From contig JANVCC010000219.1 in NCBI GenBank assembly GCA_025345505.1, forward strand, positions 1,034,339 through 1,098,338: a stretch of DNA of 64,000 nucleotides, in the 5' to 3' direction. This DNA is from Todiramphus chloris collaris (Eukaryota; Chordata; Aves; Coraciiformes; Alcedinidae). Both the position numbers and the translations under genes were made by a program. The notes beneath the pieces were generated by a model. The model was not told the DNA's origin. It did no database searches and saw only the letters and a program-made list of their open reading frames with translations. This document shows, piece by piece, positions 31,603 through 44,397 of this stretch (the first letter of the stretch is position 1; every line of letters starts with the position of its first letter).

Positions 31603-32649
31603 AGCCACCCATGGGAACACAGCTGGCTCGGCAGGAGAGCTGAGACAGCAACAGTTTGGTCAGCGTGTGACAAACCCAACCTTCGGGGCTTGTTTCTCTG
31701 AGGGAAACTCTGACCCGCTAACCCGAGGGGCCACAGCAGAGTAGATGGGACAGGTTTCCTGCCATCTTCTCTTCCCACAGAGACCAGTTAAAGAATCTTC
31801 CACCTCCACCCCCGTTCCCCGTGGCCACCCATCAGCGCATCTCTTCGGTCCCTTCGCTCTTTTTCTCCCCCTTGCCCTGCGGCTACCGCGGCAGAGTCCT
31901 CCTGACGCTGTGTCACGGCTGAACAGTGCCGGGCCAGGCGCTGTGAGCTGGAGCCTGCTCTCTGCTTTGCTCAGAGGCACGCTGGGGAACGGGGGGGATA
32001 CACCGTGAGGCTCCGCGTCACAACGGTTATGACTTGAAGAGCCTTTCATCCGGATTCACAACACTCTGACCTTGAGCAGATCCGACCTTGAAGAAGCTCC
32101 CGGGACTATCAACAGCATCTTCTCGGCTGCTTTGGATCCGACTGTGCTCAAAGCCCTACAGCGAGGGAGGGTTTTCCTCCCAGATGACACAACTGCTCTT
32201 TTATATCTGTTTCCTGTCATAAACAAGCCCACGGGAGCGTTCTGCAGAATCACGCTTCTTACACAAACGCACTGAAAGCGGGAAATCGGGATGAGTATGG
32301 CAACTGACTGCAAATGATTAATCAATCAGTAATTAGCCTAAGCAGCATTAAAGGCCGATTCAGTTAAGTACAACCCGCATCACTCCTGACACCAAGGACA
32401 GAACAGAGCCAAAATTAAGGCAGGTCCTTTGACATTGGTGGAAAAATTCATCAATAGAGGATGTTTTTAACCCCGCACGACTGCTAAAAGCTCAGAGGAC
32501 AATAAACTGGCATTTTTAACCCAGTATGACTGATAAAAACTGGGCAGAGACCCCACACGCCCCCTGGACTGTGCTGCTGAATGCACAGGCCCAGAATTGC
32601 TGGGTTGTGGCCTCCTGAGCACCCCCCACCCCCAGCCCATCATGCTTCC

Positions 32650-33155
32650 TCCCCTGGGGTCAGGGGCACCCAGAGCAGGGGGCCCAGCAGCGCAGGGTCC
32701 AGCCAGGGTGGGAATCTCTCCAGACAAGGAGACTCCACAGCCTCTCTGGGCAGCCTGGCACAGCCTCCCACACCCTCACACCAAAGAACTTGCTCCTCCT
32801 GCTCAGATGGAACCTCCTGGGTTCAGTTAGTGCCCCTTGGTGCCCCTTGTCCTGTCCCTGGGCACCACTGAGCAGAGTCTGGCCCCAGGCTCTTGCCCCC
32901 CGGGGCCCTTTAGCTCTTGCTCAGCATTGCTCAGCTCCCCTCTCAGGCTGCTCTTCTCCAGCTGCACAGCCCCAGGGCTCTCAGCCTGCCCTGGCACTGA
33001 GATGCTCCAGCCCCTCAGCATCTTCAGAGCCCCCACTGGACTCTCTCCAGTCATTCATTCTCTCTTGAACTGGGGATGCCGGAATTGGATAGAATAGAAG
33101 GGGAGAAGAACCTCCCTTGACCTGCTGGTCACACTCTTCTGAATGCACCCCAATA
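32650..33155 (-). mobile_element. CR1 LINE fragment
   Basis: CACCCAGAGCAGGGGGCCCAG onward to GTCACACTCTTCTGAATGCAC. The last ~80 bp of the usual tail are missing on the left. Nearly identical to 37912-38505. Confidence 0.9.
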
Positions 33156-34361
33156 ACTACATTTGAAGCTTCTAAAGCACTGTAAAAACAGCAGCTGTGT
33201 CTTCTCTTTTCCCAGATCTTTTCCTTTCAGCAGTGTTAATGTACTACTGAAGAGGTGTGTCAAATACAAGAATTCTGTGACTTCCACACCTCAAGGATCC
33301 CTGCAGCTCACCAGCCCACTTCCGCATGATCTCGCACTTCCACTTCTGCAACTGAAAGGTCTTCAGGCTCCTAAAATTTGGGGTCACCCAAAAGTCCACC
33401 CAGCACAGCAGCATGCCAACCAGCACAAACACCGCAGGAATGCCCCGATGCTTTGCTTACGACAGACCTTCGACTATTTTGAAGCAAAGAACAAGCTCTT
33501 CCCACCTCATTCCCTACCCCACAGCAAGTTCATGAGATTAAACCCGTCCTGAACTCCCTGCCCTCCTAAACTGATGTTGTTTCACCTCTTTCTGGTGAAG
33601 GGAGAGGCTGGTACATGGCAGCAGACACAGCTCGAGCGTTCAGGTGCACTTGAGGCTACTGACTCAGGACTGTGTCTTCAACCAGTAACGCTGACCTAGC
33701 TCAGTGCTCTGGGATTACTGACCCTTCCTTTCCACCTTTCTTCCTTCCACGAGAAACCATCTGTGTTTTCCCCCTCAAATAAAAGGGTAGAAAGAAATGA
33801 GAGAGCAAGGGGTTTTGTTCGGGCATTTCTTTTTCAGATAATCCGAATATTCACAAAGCCACCTAAATGAAAGACTCTCCTGAGTGCAGGAGGTTGTCCC
33901 ATGAATGCCTCACAAAAGAAGATGGTCCCTCCACGACACTAACCTTGCTTTTAATTTCCAGCCATCTCTCACAGACTTGGTGAGACCTGATGTGACCCTA
34001 AGTCATGGTCACTTCACACCTGAAGCTCTCTGATGACTGAAACCAGCACGAATGCTGCTGGGATGGAAGAGCTGATAATAATCGGGCATTCACCACTCAA
34101 TAACCTCATTCTTCCCTTTGTGCTGCAGGGTATTCATCCCACTGATATTAATATTTGCTAATTCCTCCAAATCAGTCACTGTTCAGCACAGCAGCGTTTG
34201 GAGAAATTGCTTTTAACAATTAAAGTACAAATCTGGTAATGCTGGCAGCATCTGGCTCTCAGAGGGGACAGAGCTGCAGGCTGCTAATGCCGTGGGCTCT
34301 GCTTCCGGGTAGGAATTGCTCGGGGATATTATCAGCCGTTGTAAAATGTCTTGGCCAAGAA

Positions 34362-34374
34362 GTTAATGGTTAAC
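34362..34374. promoter_or_regulatory. RNF186: HNF1-type site upstream of RNF186
   Basis: GTTAATGGTTAAC, one mismatch from the palindromic HNF1 consensus GTTAATNATTAAC, about 98 bp before the TATA box. A GATA-type ATTATCAG lies just upstream (about 34328). Binding is inferred from sequence only. Confidence 0.6.
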
Positions 34375-34471
34375 TCAGGTCCCCATCTCATAAAAACATC
34401 ATATTGTAAGAGCACAACACGCTTAAAGCTGTCACTAATCAATCACGCGTACAACAGGAATAGAGAGACAC

Positions 34472-34478
34472 ATAAAAG
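34472..34478 (+). promoter_or_regulatory. RNF186: TATA box of RNF186
   Basis: ATAAAAG in GACACATAAAAGGAGCC, 69 bp before the ATG. This gives a 5' UTR of about 40 nt. Confidence 0.75.
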
Positions 34479-34540
34479 GAGCCAGAAGCTCAGCGAGCCC
34501 TTCAGCTGAGGGCAGACAAACTGCACCCGGGTCGATCTCC

Positions 34541-35425
34541 ATGGAGAACCCCGCAGCGCCCGGAGTGCCGCCGGCTCAGGACGCTCCTGTGCCCGCCGTG
34601 GAAGGTGCTGCAGGGGTGAGCCGAGCAGGACCCTTCGCAGAAACCACTGCTGGTGTGAAGAGGTTGGAACTCACTGAAGAAGACACTAAAGACACGGAGA
34701 GAGCTTCAGGCACGAAGCAAGACAGCCCTGATGCCTTTAAACCAGATGTTTCAGGAGACCACCCATGCTCCAAGCCCCTTGTTACGCTAACGAGCTCAAA
34801 CTCTCCCGAAGCCTGCGGTTTTGAAATGACCGACCCGTGTCCAACCCCAGCACCTCTGGATATGGATTGTCTCATCTGCTTCAACAAGTACAACATCTAC
34901 CGGGTGCCCAAGGTGCTGGAGTGCCAGCACGCCTTCTGTGCCATCTGCCTCAAGCTCATCCTGCGGAGAGAGGGGAGCGCCTGGACCATCACCTGCCCCC
35001 TCTGCCGAAAGGCCACGCCGGTGTCCGGGGGACTCATCCGCACGCTCCAGAACAAAGAAGATATCATGGAGCACTTGAAAAGCCTCGATGCAAATCCCGA
35101 GGTGCACGTCTCTGCCGTAGGGATGGACAGCAGGAGCTGGGCTCAGACCAGCCACGACGCTTTGTACAGAGATGAAAACGTCCCAGCGGACAACAGAGTG
35201 GCTGTGCAGAGACTGGTGCTGCTCCTGCTGCTGGTGGTGATTCTCACCATCCTCATCCTCCCCTTCCTGTACTCCGGGCTGATAAAATGGGTCGTTTGCC
35301 TCATGCTTACCCTGGGCTTGCTGATGTCCATGGTGCTTTGCTGCACTCCTAAACTCTACTGGAATTGTAACAGGGACTCGCTCACCTCCTGCCACAAGGA
35401 GACCCACATCATCTCTATTGCCTGA
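34541..35425 (+). CDS. RNF186: RING finger protein 186, membrane E3 ubiquitin ligase
   Basis: Single exon, 294 aa. RNF186 is an ER-membrane ubiquitin ligase expressed mainly in gut, liver and kidney. The RING spans residues 110-155 with all eight ligands: Cys110, Cys113 (CLIC), Cys128, His130 (CQHAFC), Cys133, Cys136, Cys152, Cys155 (CPLC). Two C-terminal membrane segments follow at about 224-244 and 248-268, then a short tail ending HIISIA, close to human HISSIA. The acidic, low-complexity N-terminus before the RING is about 100 residues against about 40 in human (227 aa total). The start has an acceptable context (G at +4) and lies just after a TATA-driven 5' UTR; internal Met96 or Met108 would give a human-like length. 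Poly(A) ATTAAA at 36254. Order and strand relative to OTUD3 and TMCO4 match human. Confidence 0.96.
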   Translation: MENPAAPGVPPAQDAPVPAVEGAAGVSRAGPFAETTAGVKRLELTEEDTKDTERASGTKQDSPDAFKPDVSGDHPCSKPLVTLTSSNSPEACGFEMTDPCPTPAPLDMDCLICFNKYNIYRVPKVLECQHAFCAICLKLILRREGSAWTITCPLCRKATPVSGGLIRTLQNKEDIMEHLKSLDANPEVHVSAVGMDSRSWAQTSHDALYRDENVPADNRVAVQRLVLLLLLVVILTILILPFLYSGLIKWVVCLMLTLGLLMSMVLCCTPKLYWNCNRDSLTSCHKETHIISIA

Positions 35426-36253
35426 AAGCAGCAAGCAGCACTGCCAGAGATCGTGGGCTGGTCCCGCTGGCAGAGCCACACCAGGCAGTGACAGGACTCG
35501 GAAAGCAATCGGTCGTGTAACGAACGCAACCAGCGGTCACGGTATCTCGATGGCAACGAGAGATTGTGTGTGAAGTGCTGGGGTGTGAAGAGAGAGTGCT
35601 GTGAAGGGTCGTTGCTGGAAATGCAGTCAAATACTTGTATTTATGAGATAAAAATTGTATGTTTTCTACACAAATTTCATCCCAGACTAATGGTTTTGCT
35701 TTTGTCATTTTGTTTGCGTTCGGGTCACCTCCTGATCAGCCCTGGGGAACGTTATCCAAACAACCTCCCGTGAACACCCCTCGCCACGGTTGCCTTTTCC
35801 TGCTCTCTCAACACACACATTTTAGCACTGTGTGGGGAGACAAGTCTGACCAGCCTGGGACTGGGTTTAACCCATGGTATCACCTTAATCCCTGTCACTG
35901 CCCAAAGGGGGGCTGGCAGGGATCGGAAAGGGACTGGGAAAAGGGGATGTCAGGTGATGCCATTGTACAGGAAATTAAGAGAGGAAGATGCAAAATCAAC
36001 ACTCCTCATCCAGAGCCTATAGCTTGCAAAGGGCCAGGATCTCAACAGCTCCCGACTTGCCCAAGTCCCCAGGTTATTTAGCACAGAAATAGCTCCTCAC
36101 ACCAAAACTCCCTTGTCTGGCCACCTGCATCACCTCTCCTCTTGCCCTCTTCACATGCCATTGCCCTCGGAGGTGCCCACAATTCTCCCTCTAACCAGCA
36201 ACCTGCCAACTGCTACACCGTAAACGTGTGCTATTTTTATATGGAATGTGGCC

Positions 36254-36259
36254 ATTAAA
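36254..36259 (+). promoter_or_regulatory. RNF186: poly(A) signal of RNF186
   Basis: ATTAAA, the second most common signal, 829 nt after the stop, followed by a GT-rich stretch (CTTCTGTGTTTC). Confidence 0.6.
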
Positions 36260-36299
36260 GTTTAATAATGTTAATTGCTCATTGGCTTCTGTGTTTCAA

Positions 36300-39200
36300 T
36301 TCCTTGACAATTACTGCCAAAACATTTCAGTTTCCTGACTGAGGGGAACTGCAGCTGAGAAAGCTGGAGTCTGCACAGCCGAGGTGGTGAGTAAAGCATA
36401 GTAATGTGGTTTTTCCTTGATTTAAAAAAAAAAACTTGATTGCTAATAGAATATCCTAGAAATCTACTAAAATGAAATTGGGAAAAAAAAAATAGCAGTT
36501 TGGTGTAGTTAGGTTACATTTTTCAGAGTACCGTGGATCTTGGGAGACCTTGGGTCAGGCCTGTGGTAAATATTTGTGCTTGATAAGAATGGAAACCGAT
36601 GGGCTGCAGTTGCTCAGTATATAAATACAGATAGTGTCTCACAAGCAGATAAACCAGATTAGACCGAGAGGGTGAGGAGCTGTTGGGAGAAAAACAGGTC
36701 TGGTTTCTGCCTGAGAACATGAACCTTCAAGGATAATAAACCCTCTGGGTTTTCTCATATATTTGGACAGCAAGTGGCTTCCTGCAGAGTACACACGGAG
36801 CAACATGTGCTAATAACCAGCCAGAATAAAAGCTGTTCAGCTGGGAAAAGGCAGGTAGTTTGAAACCCAAATGTGTTATTGAGCTGTATTATTACAAACA
36901 CGAAGACCAGACCAGATACTCATGTAGACTGAAAATAGCTTCAGAAACTCTTGACTTTCAGCTCATGGATGATTTTCACCAACACCACCAGTAGGTGACT
37001 GGTACTGTAAAGGTCTGTAAAAAATATATTGATAGTGTCCTAAACGTGGCATGTGTGAGTGCAGCTGCTAATTGCTCCAGAATTCTCAGCTCATTCAAGC
37101 CAGCAGACAGCAAGGGAAAAATAGAGCCTCCTAGAGATAAGATGACAAAGATGAGCTGGCCTACAGCCATAAATTAAGACTGATTAAAAAAAATAGATAA
37201 AAAGATAAAACTTGGGCAATTTTGCCTAAGAGGGGAAGAGACCAAGCAAGATACCAAATGCCACTGACTCCAGAAGGGTGTAATCATCACACCCAGTGTC
37301 AGTTTGTCGTCATCATCAGACAAGATCTGAGAGGGAGTGTCCCTTGTCCTCCCAATCACTCATGTCTGGCCAGCCCACGTGGGGTCAGCAGCACATGGGT
37401 GTGAACAAATGTAGTCAGAGGATGAATGCAAAGAGGAGAAATCCGTTTGTCACGTTACCACCCTGCTCTTCCAAAAGGGCACACTCCATCTTATTACAAC
37501 GTCTGCAGTGCTAAAAAAAAAAAAGGCCAACTGAAAAAGGGCTTCCCTCAAGGCCAATGTACACCCGTGGGAAGGTCTGATGAGCAGTGAGAGACAGGGA
37601 GGGTCTCTGAAAGAACTGCTGTGGATCCCTACAGAGAGATCACCAGCCCTGGATGGCCACTTTTCTACCCCCACCACTTTTAATCGGCACCTTCCAAGCC
37701 TGCGTTCAGTGGTTCAGCTGAAATATTTCTTCAGCCTTTGAGAGCCACCACCAACCAGCTGATTCTGAGCCCGTGGATGTTGGTGGGAATCAGCAGGCAC
37801 TAGAACCTGGTATCTTGTTGCTTCTCAGCTGGCAAGGTAAGGCCCGATGACAACACAAACCTCTAAAGCAGCAACTAAGTTTATGGAAAAAAGGCCAACA
37901 GGACGGTATTATAGAATCCCAGACTGGTGGGGGTTAGCAGGGACCTCTGGAGATGCTCTGGTGCCACCCCCCTGCTCCAGCAGGGTCACCCAGAGCAGGG
38001 GGCCCAGGGTCACAGTGTCCAGCTGGGTTGGGAATCTCTCCAGACAAGGAGACTCCACAGCCTCTCTGGGCAGCCTGGCACAGCCTCCCACACCCTCACA
38101 CCAAAGAACTTGCTCCTCCTGCTCAGTTGGAACCTCCTGGGTTCCAGTTGGTGCCCCTTGTCCTGTCCCTGGGCACCACTGAGCAGAGTCTGGCCCCAGG
38201 CTCTTGCCCCCCGGGGCCCTTTAGCTCTTGCTCAGCATTGCTCAGCTCCCCTCTCAGGCTGCTCTTCTCCAGCTGCACAGCCCCAGGGCTCTCAGCCTGT
38301 CCTGGAACTGAGATGCTCCAGGCCCCTCAGCATCTTCAGAGCCCCCACTGGACTCTCTCCAGTCATTCATTCTCTCTTGAACTGGGGAGCCCAGAACTGG
38401 ACCCAGCACTCCTGATGTGGCCTCACCAGGGCAGAGTAGAAGAGGAGGAGAACCTTCCTTGACCTGAAGGCCACACTCTTCTGAATGCACCCCAATTGCT
38501 CTTCCAAAACATAAAGGATTTGCTTGTGCCTAGTTCAAATGCATGAGTGTTTTTGGCAAGCTCCCCATTACCTTGCCTTGCTGACCTTCCCCAGCTGGCT
38601 CCTCCTGGCAGTGAGGTCACACATAGCATGGCAGAGAGGTTTGTCCTGAGAAACAGGCCCAGGCATTAATATTCAGCTACTGCACAAATACCCGAGAACA
38701 AGGATTTATAATGACAGAATCCCAACGAGGAAATAAGAGCAGGATGAGACCCTACAGTGGTATTTAAAATAGTATGTACAGGCTGGACCAGAAAATTTCC
38801 TGGACCAGAAACTTCACAGGTGTCTTGTGTGACACCACACACACATAAACCAATTCTGCCTGCTGTTTTGTCTCCCCCTCTTGTCCTCTGCCCACAGTGC
38901 CCTTTGCAAAGCCACAACTTTCCCTATCCTAGTCCCTTTTCAGGCTTTTCATCAACAAAAATCACCACCATCACCCACCACACTCACCAGTTATTTATGT
39001 AAGAGAGCGAGACAGGTGCCTGGAAAATTTTGGGTGTAGGTGTTCTAAATGGAGAAGTCCTACTTGATCTACAGAACTTTGAATTATTCATAACTCTGCT
39101 GGCTTTGATTACTATTAAACTACATAATGAGATCCCGAGTTTACAGCATCTGGTAAAACTCACTCCTAATTGTCATTCCCTTTATGTTTTGGTCCCCTTT

Positions 39201-40030
39201 TAACAGCTCTGCTGCGTTACCACACAGATACATGAACAGGAGGAAATAAACACAGAATGAATAACACATTTCACACTTCCACATCGCTCAGATTCTGCAT
39301 GAAGGGAACATGAGGGCCTCAAACCCAGACCTGTCAAATCTACAGGAAACTAATTTGCAGCTCTTGGTGGGAGAGCACAGATTTGTGTCCAGGTGACTCC
39401 TCGCTTGCTGTGAACCATTTGCAACTTGTGTGGTCACCCGAGTCACAGGTAAAGCTGATACCACCTGCATCCTAAACGGGAACAACAGACCTCACCTTCT
39501 GAATTCCAGTGAACTCCATTTAATGACTACGTGATGATGCTGAAAACACCTATACCGAGTACCTGGGTGAGTAAACCTGAGGGGGTCTAATATTAGTAGC
39601 AAGCAACCAGCACAAGATACTTGGCCAAATCAAATTCATCTTCTAAACATAACCGGTAGAGAGATGATTTTAAAAATTTATTTACAAATAAGTCCCACGT
39701 AGCACATTTTAAAGTGCAAATCAGTTAGCCCAGCTACCAAGCAACCAAAACTAGTTTTGCTTTCATCAAATGTAATTGTACAGAAACACTGCTCTCCTTC
39801 CTCTGAAAAAAAAAAGGATTTCTGCAAAAATTACTACTTGGGGTTCCAGTTGAGACTGCTCATCAAAGCAAATGCATTTCTCAAAACACAATACAAAATC
39901 CTTAGGCTTGGGTAACTGAACTAACTCCAAAGCTTTAGGATATCTGCCAGGCCAATTAACCACAACAGGGCAAAGCCTCAGGAACTGTTGCAACCCCGCT
40001 GCCATCAGAAGCAACACATGGCCCTCAACA
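36300..40030. other. intergenic between RNF186 and TMCO4
   Basis: AT-rich unique sequence with one CR1 (37912-38505). Short A runs occur at about 36422, 36483, 37513 and 39805. No exon recognised. Confidence 0.5.
37912..38505 (-). mobile_element. CR1 LINE fragment
   Basis: TAGAATCCCAGACTGGTGGG onward to CACTCTTCTGAATGCACCCC, about 590 bp. Near-identical to 32650-33155 and closely related to 26322-26555. Confidence 0.93.
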
Positions 40031-40039
40031 ATTTTTACA

Positions 40040-40242
40040 CTGAAGGTGTGGAGAGCCTGTGCCAGGCTGCCCAGAGAGGTGGTGGCTGCCCCATCCCTGG
40101 CACCATTGCAGGGGAGGTTGCCCGGGGCTCTGGGCACCCTGCTGTAGCTGCAGATGGCCCTGCTCCCTGCAGGGGCTTGGACCAGATAAGCACCAGATAA
40201 GTCCCTTCCCACCGAAACCAGCCTGTGATTCTGTGACACAGA
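40040..40242 (+). mobile_element. CR1 LINE 3' fragment
   Basis: GTGGAGAGCCTGTGCCAGGC to CCAGCCTGTGATTCTGTGAC, about 200 bp. It has a small internal duplication (ACCAGATAAGCACCAGATAAG). It serves as the model for the interrupted copy at 18230. Confidence 0.88.
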
Positions 40243-40639
40243 CATAGTTCAGCTTCTGTTCATGTGGCTCTGGGGTCCCACCCGCTCTCAGCACAAAGTG
40301 CGAGACACCCCCGAAGCTTTAATTTCCCCCAGAGACACCAACCTGTCCTGCACGGAGGTGGCAGAGACACCTTGGGGCAGCGACCTGAGAGCAGCTCCAC
40401 CAAACGCACACCTCCACCTCTCTCCGCAACCCTCCTGCCCCCAGCGAGCTCTCACAGGGGCTCCACAGGCAGCAGAGGGGCCGGGTCCAGGTAGGCCTCG
40501 ACCCCCCACAAGCCACCAGCATGGGGGACAAGGCCCAGGATGGCAGACAGAGGTGAGCAGCGAGGAAGGAGCGGCTACGCTCACCCCGTGGTGGAGATGG
40601 CGCCACCACCACCCCCGTGAGGGGACCAGGAGCCAGGAA

Positions 40640-41050
40640 AGGGCCGGCCCGGGGCTGCCCGCCATCGCCTCAGCCTGGGGCGCCTCCGCTGCGGTGATGG
40701 CGCAGGGGAGCCCGGCTACGCCAATCGCGCAGGAGAGCGCAGGCTCCGCAAGATAAGCGCCTCGCCACGCTGTTGGCGTAGGTGAGTCCGGGTCGTGCGC
40801 AGACTGCGCAGTGGCGGCGGGCAGGGCCGGGCCGGGCCGGGCAGGGCAGGAAGGGGCGGCGGGAGGCGGCGGAAGGGAGCGCGGCGGCTCCTGAGTGAGG
40901 CCGGGCCGGCGGCGGGACGGGGCCGGGCCGGGAGAGGTGGGCAGCGGGAGCGGGGGAGGCTGCGCGGGTCGGGGGGGCGGGTGGGCCCCTCTGCTCGGGG
41001 CGGGCAGGGCAGGGCAGGGCAGGTTTCGTTCCCTCTTCTCAGGGCGCGGC
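40640..41050 (+). promoter_or_regulatory. TMCO4: CpG island, promoter and 5' UTR exon of TMCO4
   Basis: Dense CpG with GGGCC/GGGCA repeats (40826-40855 and 40998-41023). A GTGGGC donor at 40937 could end the non-coding first exon, with the acceptor ending at 44391. The exon limits are not resolved. Confidence 0.6.
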
Positions 41051-41334
41051 GAAAGTGCTGCTTTCTGTGAAAAAAAATAAACGGAAACTCGTGTATTCTA
41101 GCAGCGGGGATCTCGAACGCAAAGGAACTCGGGGTAGATGCGGAGCTGTTGGTCCTCGCAGCTTTCCCAGCTGTTTCCTTCGCGCGTCTCTGGTGGCGTC
41201 CCCTCTGCGCAGCTTTTCCCGCCTTGCCCGCCTGGCATCGCTCCGCTGGATTGACCGGGTCAAACGCCCTCTGTTTTACAAATTACTGAAGCTTTCAGCT
41301 CGTCCCTGTACCTTGTGTCTCTGATGTCTGCTTT

Positions 41335-41600
41335 CCATAGAATGATAGCATTGTCAGGGTTGGAAGGGACCTTAAAGCTCACCCAGTGCCAACCCCCCTG
41401 CCATGGGCAGGGACACCTCCCACTAGAGCAGGGTGCTCACAGCCCCAGCCAGCCTGGGCTTCAACACTGCCAAGGATGGGGCTTCCCCCACCTCTCTGGG
41501 CAGCCTGGGCCAGGGTCTCACCACCCTCCTGGGGAAGAAATTCCTCCTCCTGTCCAACCTGAATCCACCTCTCTCTAGTTTTAATCCTTTTTTCCAGGTA
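41335..41600 (-). mobile_element. CR1 LINE fragment in TMCO4 intron 1
   Basis: CATAGAATGATAGCATTGTCAGG, then the blocks shared with 5337-5740, ending at CTCTCTAGTTTTAATCC. It lies about 300 bp past the CpG island. Confidence 0.92.
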
Positions 41601-44391
41601 GCGTGCGTTTCAGCACCAGCCGCGTTCACCCGTCTTCGTGCTCAGACGGGGTGTTACCTGGGACAGAGTTAATTGCATTTCCTTGTCGTACTTTCTATCT
41701 ACAGATGAAAAGCGAAGGCTGTGGCCTTCCTGGCATGTTACCACATGTGTCACCAAGGTCTTATCTGCCCAAAAGTGTCCTGGTCTCGTGTTGTGCCAGG
41801 TGCTTGTGCCAGATGCTTGTGCCGTCCTCCAGCTCACCTTTGGCCACCCCCATCTGAATAATTATCTACCATTACTTTTCCGAACTCTCATTAACTTCTG
41901 CAGGTCTTTGAGATGAATGTGTCTGTGGTTTGGTCACTTTTGTCGTGGTTTAGGATGAAGGTGATGCCAGCGCTGCTTCCTCCAGCAGCAGGGAGCATGT
42001 GTGTGTCGTACAGCAGTAGGCCTGCAGAAGGATTTGTCTCCCTGCTTTCCAGAGAGGATTGAGGGAGTCACTGTACAAAATCCGCCACCTTCCAAGGAAA
42101 CAAAGGGCTTTGTGTGAAAAGTGAGCGTTGGAAGTGGTAAAAAATTCCTCTTTCAAGCGACAGTTGAGATTCTGGCAACGGTCTTGACTGCCGAACCGCA
42201 CTGTCGGAGGCAGAGATGTGAATTCCAGGGGCAATTGCCACAGCCCCTGGGATCTATTTCTAACTCTCAGGTCCCTCAGATTTAGTGGCAAAACCTCTCG
42301 GGCCAGGTTTTCTTTATGAAATTGCGTGTTGCCCCTTTTATGCTGCGTGTCTGAAAATCCAACCCCATTTTTTCCTAGGTGCTTGTGAAGATAATAGATA
42401 CTTGTGTTGAGAGATGCACGCTGAGCATTCCCCTCAGAGCATCTGCAGAGCAAAGTCTTTCAAAAAACTTTCTCGGGGTGTTCTAGATGCTCAACGAAGA
42501 GAATTATTTGCTGCATAATGGCAGTAAAGTTGTGTGCAAGTAGAATGGTCTTGCTCCATAATTGGGCACATCTTTTATGTTACTGGGAAGTGAGATTAGA
42601 CAGTTGTACTGTTCCTGGGTCTTTTTTAGCTGCTTCACTTTTCACATGAGCCTGTGGTAACAAATCAATAAATCTATTGCAGCAGGGAAGGGGATTTTAT
42701 TTTCAGGGCTGTCTCCCATAACAGGCTAATAAATCTGTGTGCAGAGGTGCGTAAACCTGCCAAGTAATTGTAAAGTTATTGAAACTTTAAGCATTAGATT
42801 ATTTTCCTGGCCAAATTGGTCCATAAATCTGAACGGTTTGATCAGAGCCTAGTGAGTGATGTGAAATGGATTTTGGGGGTCCCAGTGAGGGCTTTGGAGC
42901 TCCTGAGGTAATACAACAACTGTGGGATTCTGTAAGCAAGCCCTGGAAAGGATGGAGCCGTGTCCCAGCGAGGCTGGTGCCGGAGCGGGGATTGATCCCG
43001 GCTACCTCCCCGGGGAGGTGTAATCCGGCCCTTCCCCTCTCTGCCTGGTGCAGAAATAACAGAGTTAGTTTCTTCCTGAGCACTCTGCACTCCCATGTTG
43101 CTGGAATGTGATGTTGCCATGGGAACGCGCCGAGATGCCTTCGACCTGTGCGCCCAAGCCAGGGATGGCACTGGGGGCTGCGCCCTGCGGGGTGCTGAGG
43201 TCTCCTGGGGAGAGAGGTGCAAGCTGCTGTAACTCTTGGCCCTCAAGTGATGGCTTTTCCTAGCGTTTATACACCAGCAGTTCAACAGTGCAGGCCTTGA
43301 GAAATACAAATCGCCTCGGATCAGTTTTGGAGCGGGAAGGAGAGACAGACACCTGTCCTGGAGGGCGACAGACGGCACGCAGAGAGTAAAATCTCTGTAC
43401 AAAGAGCAGCTCCTCTGCTGCATTTCTTCCTTCTAGGACTCTAAAACTAGCCCAGAAACAGTGTCTGCATCCTCTGACATTCAGCTGTATTGTCACAGGC
43501 TCCTGGCTCCTGTGTAACCACCTTCTTTTCTACAGGGTTCAGAAGAAATTAAACATTTCAGTAGGAAGTTTAGAATGAAGTAGGTGATTTGGGCCCTTCA
43601 GAAACCGACTGAATCTTGCTGAAGCCAGTAGACATTTCAGGTGAGGTAAGGGAGCTTTGGAGCGAGTTGGTGCCCACGTCGAGTTGTGAAACGAGCTGTT
43701 GTCAGCTCTGCCTGATCTCGGTTGTCTCGCTTGGCCTGTTGTATCATCCCGGGGAGCAGCTGGAGGTTGTTCTGTTGGAAGCGTGCATGTCTGTGTTTTA
43801 AAAAACCAGCTCGAGGTCCGCGTGGCACAGAGATCTTCTGTGTAGGGGAAAAGGCAGTGGCAGGTTGTTTAGAGGAGAGAACATTATAAGCACGGCAGTG
43901 TCCATGGGACACGTTACACAGCCTCACCAGAGGCTGCAGCTGGACTCAGCTTTCTCAGTGCTGTCAGCCAAAGGAACAGAGGAGATATTTGAGTTGAGGA
44001 TGAGAGAGGCGAATGATTTCCCAGGCAGCTGTACTGGTCCCTGTACAGGTGCAGAGCTTTTACTGTACGAGTTATTTTTTTGTGGTAAATATGGGAATGA
44101 TGCCTGAGCAGAGACCAGTCTCTCTGCATCTTGAAGGGCACTTCTCCTTTGGCTGCGTGAAGGGCTGTTGGCTCATTTCATGCTAAAATGTGGAGAATTG
44201 GTGAAGAGACTTCTCTTGTCTTCTTAGGTCACAGCACCGTGTTCTGGGTGGGGAGGTGGACGAGCTGGACCTTGACAGACTTGACTTCATACCGACACCA
44301 GTCTGAAATTGAAAAATCAAAGGCAATTTGTCTTGCTTCCTAGTTTCCAACTGCGTTTTTTTCTTCCTCTTTTTCCTCTCTGAACCTGCAG
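41601..44391. other. TMCO4: TMCO4 5' UTR intron
   Basis: No coding exon or strong repeat recognised. The intron runs from the CpG island to the acceptor TGAACCTGCAG ending at 44391, with a pyrimidine tract before it. Confidence 0.5.
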
Positions 44392-44397
44392 GTAAAA

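Larger units (their letters stand above)
30800..34360. other. intergenic between OTUD3 and RNF186
   Basis: Two CR1 copies (31075-31602 and 32650-33155) and otherwise unique AT-rich sequence. No exon recognised. Confidence 0.5.

Noticed and set aside
41655-41690. CTGGGACAGAGTTAATT, similar to a word common in avian ERV LTRs
   Set aside because: Only a few dozen bases match from memory and no LTR boundaries are visible.
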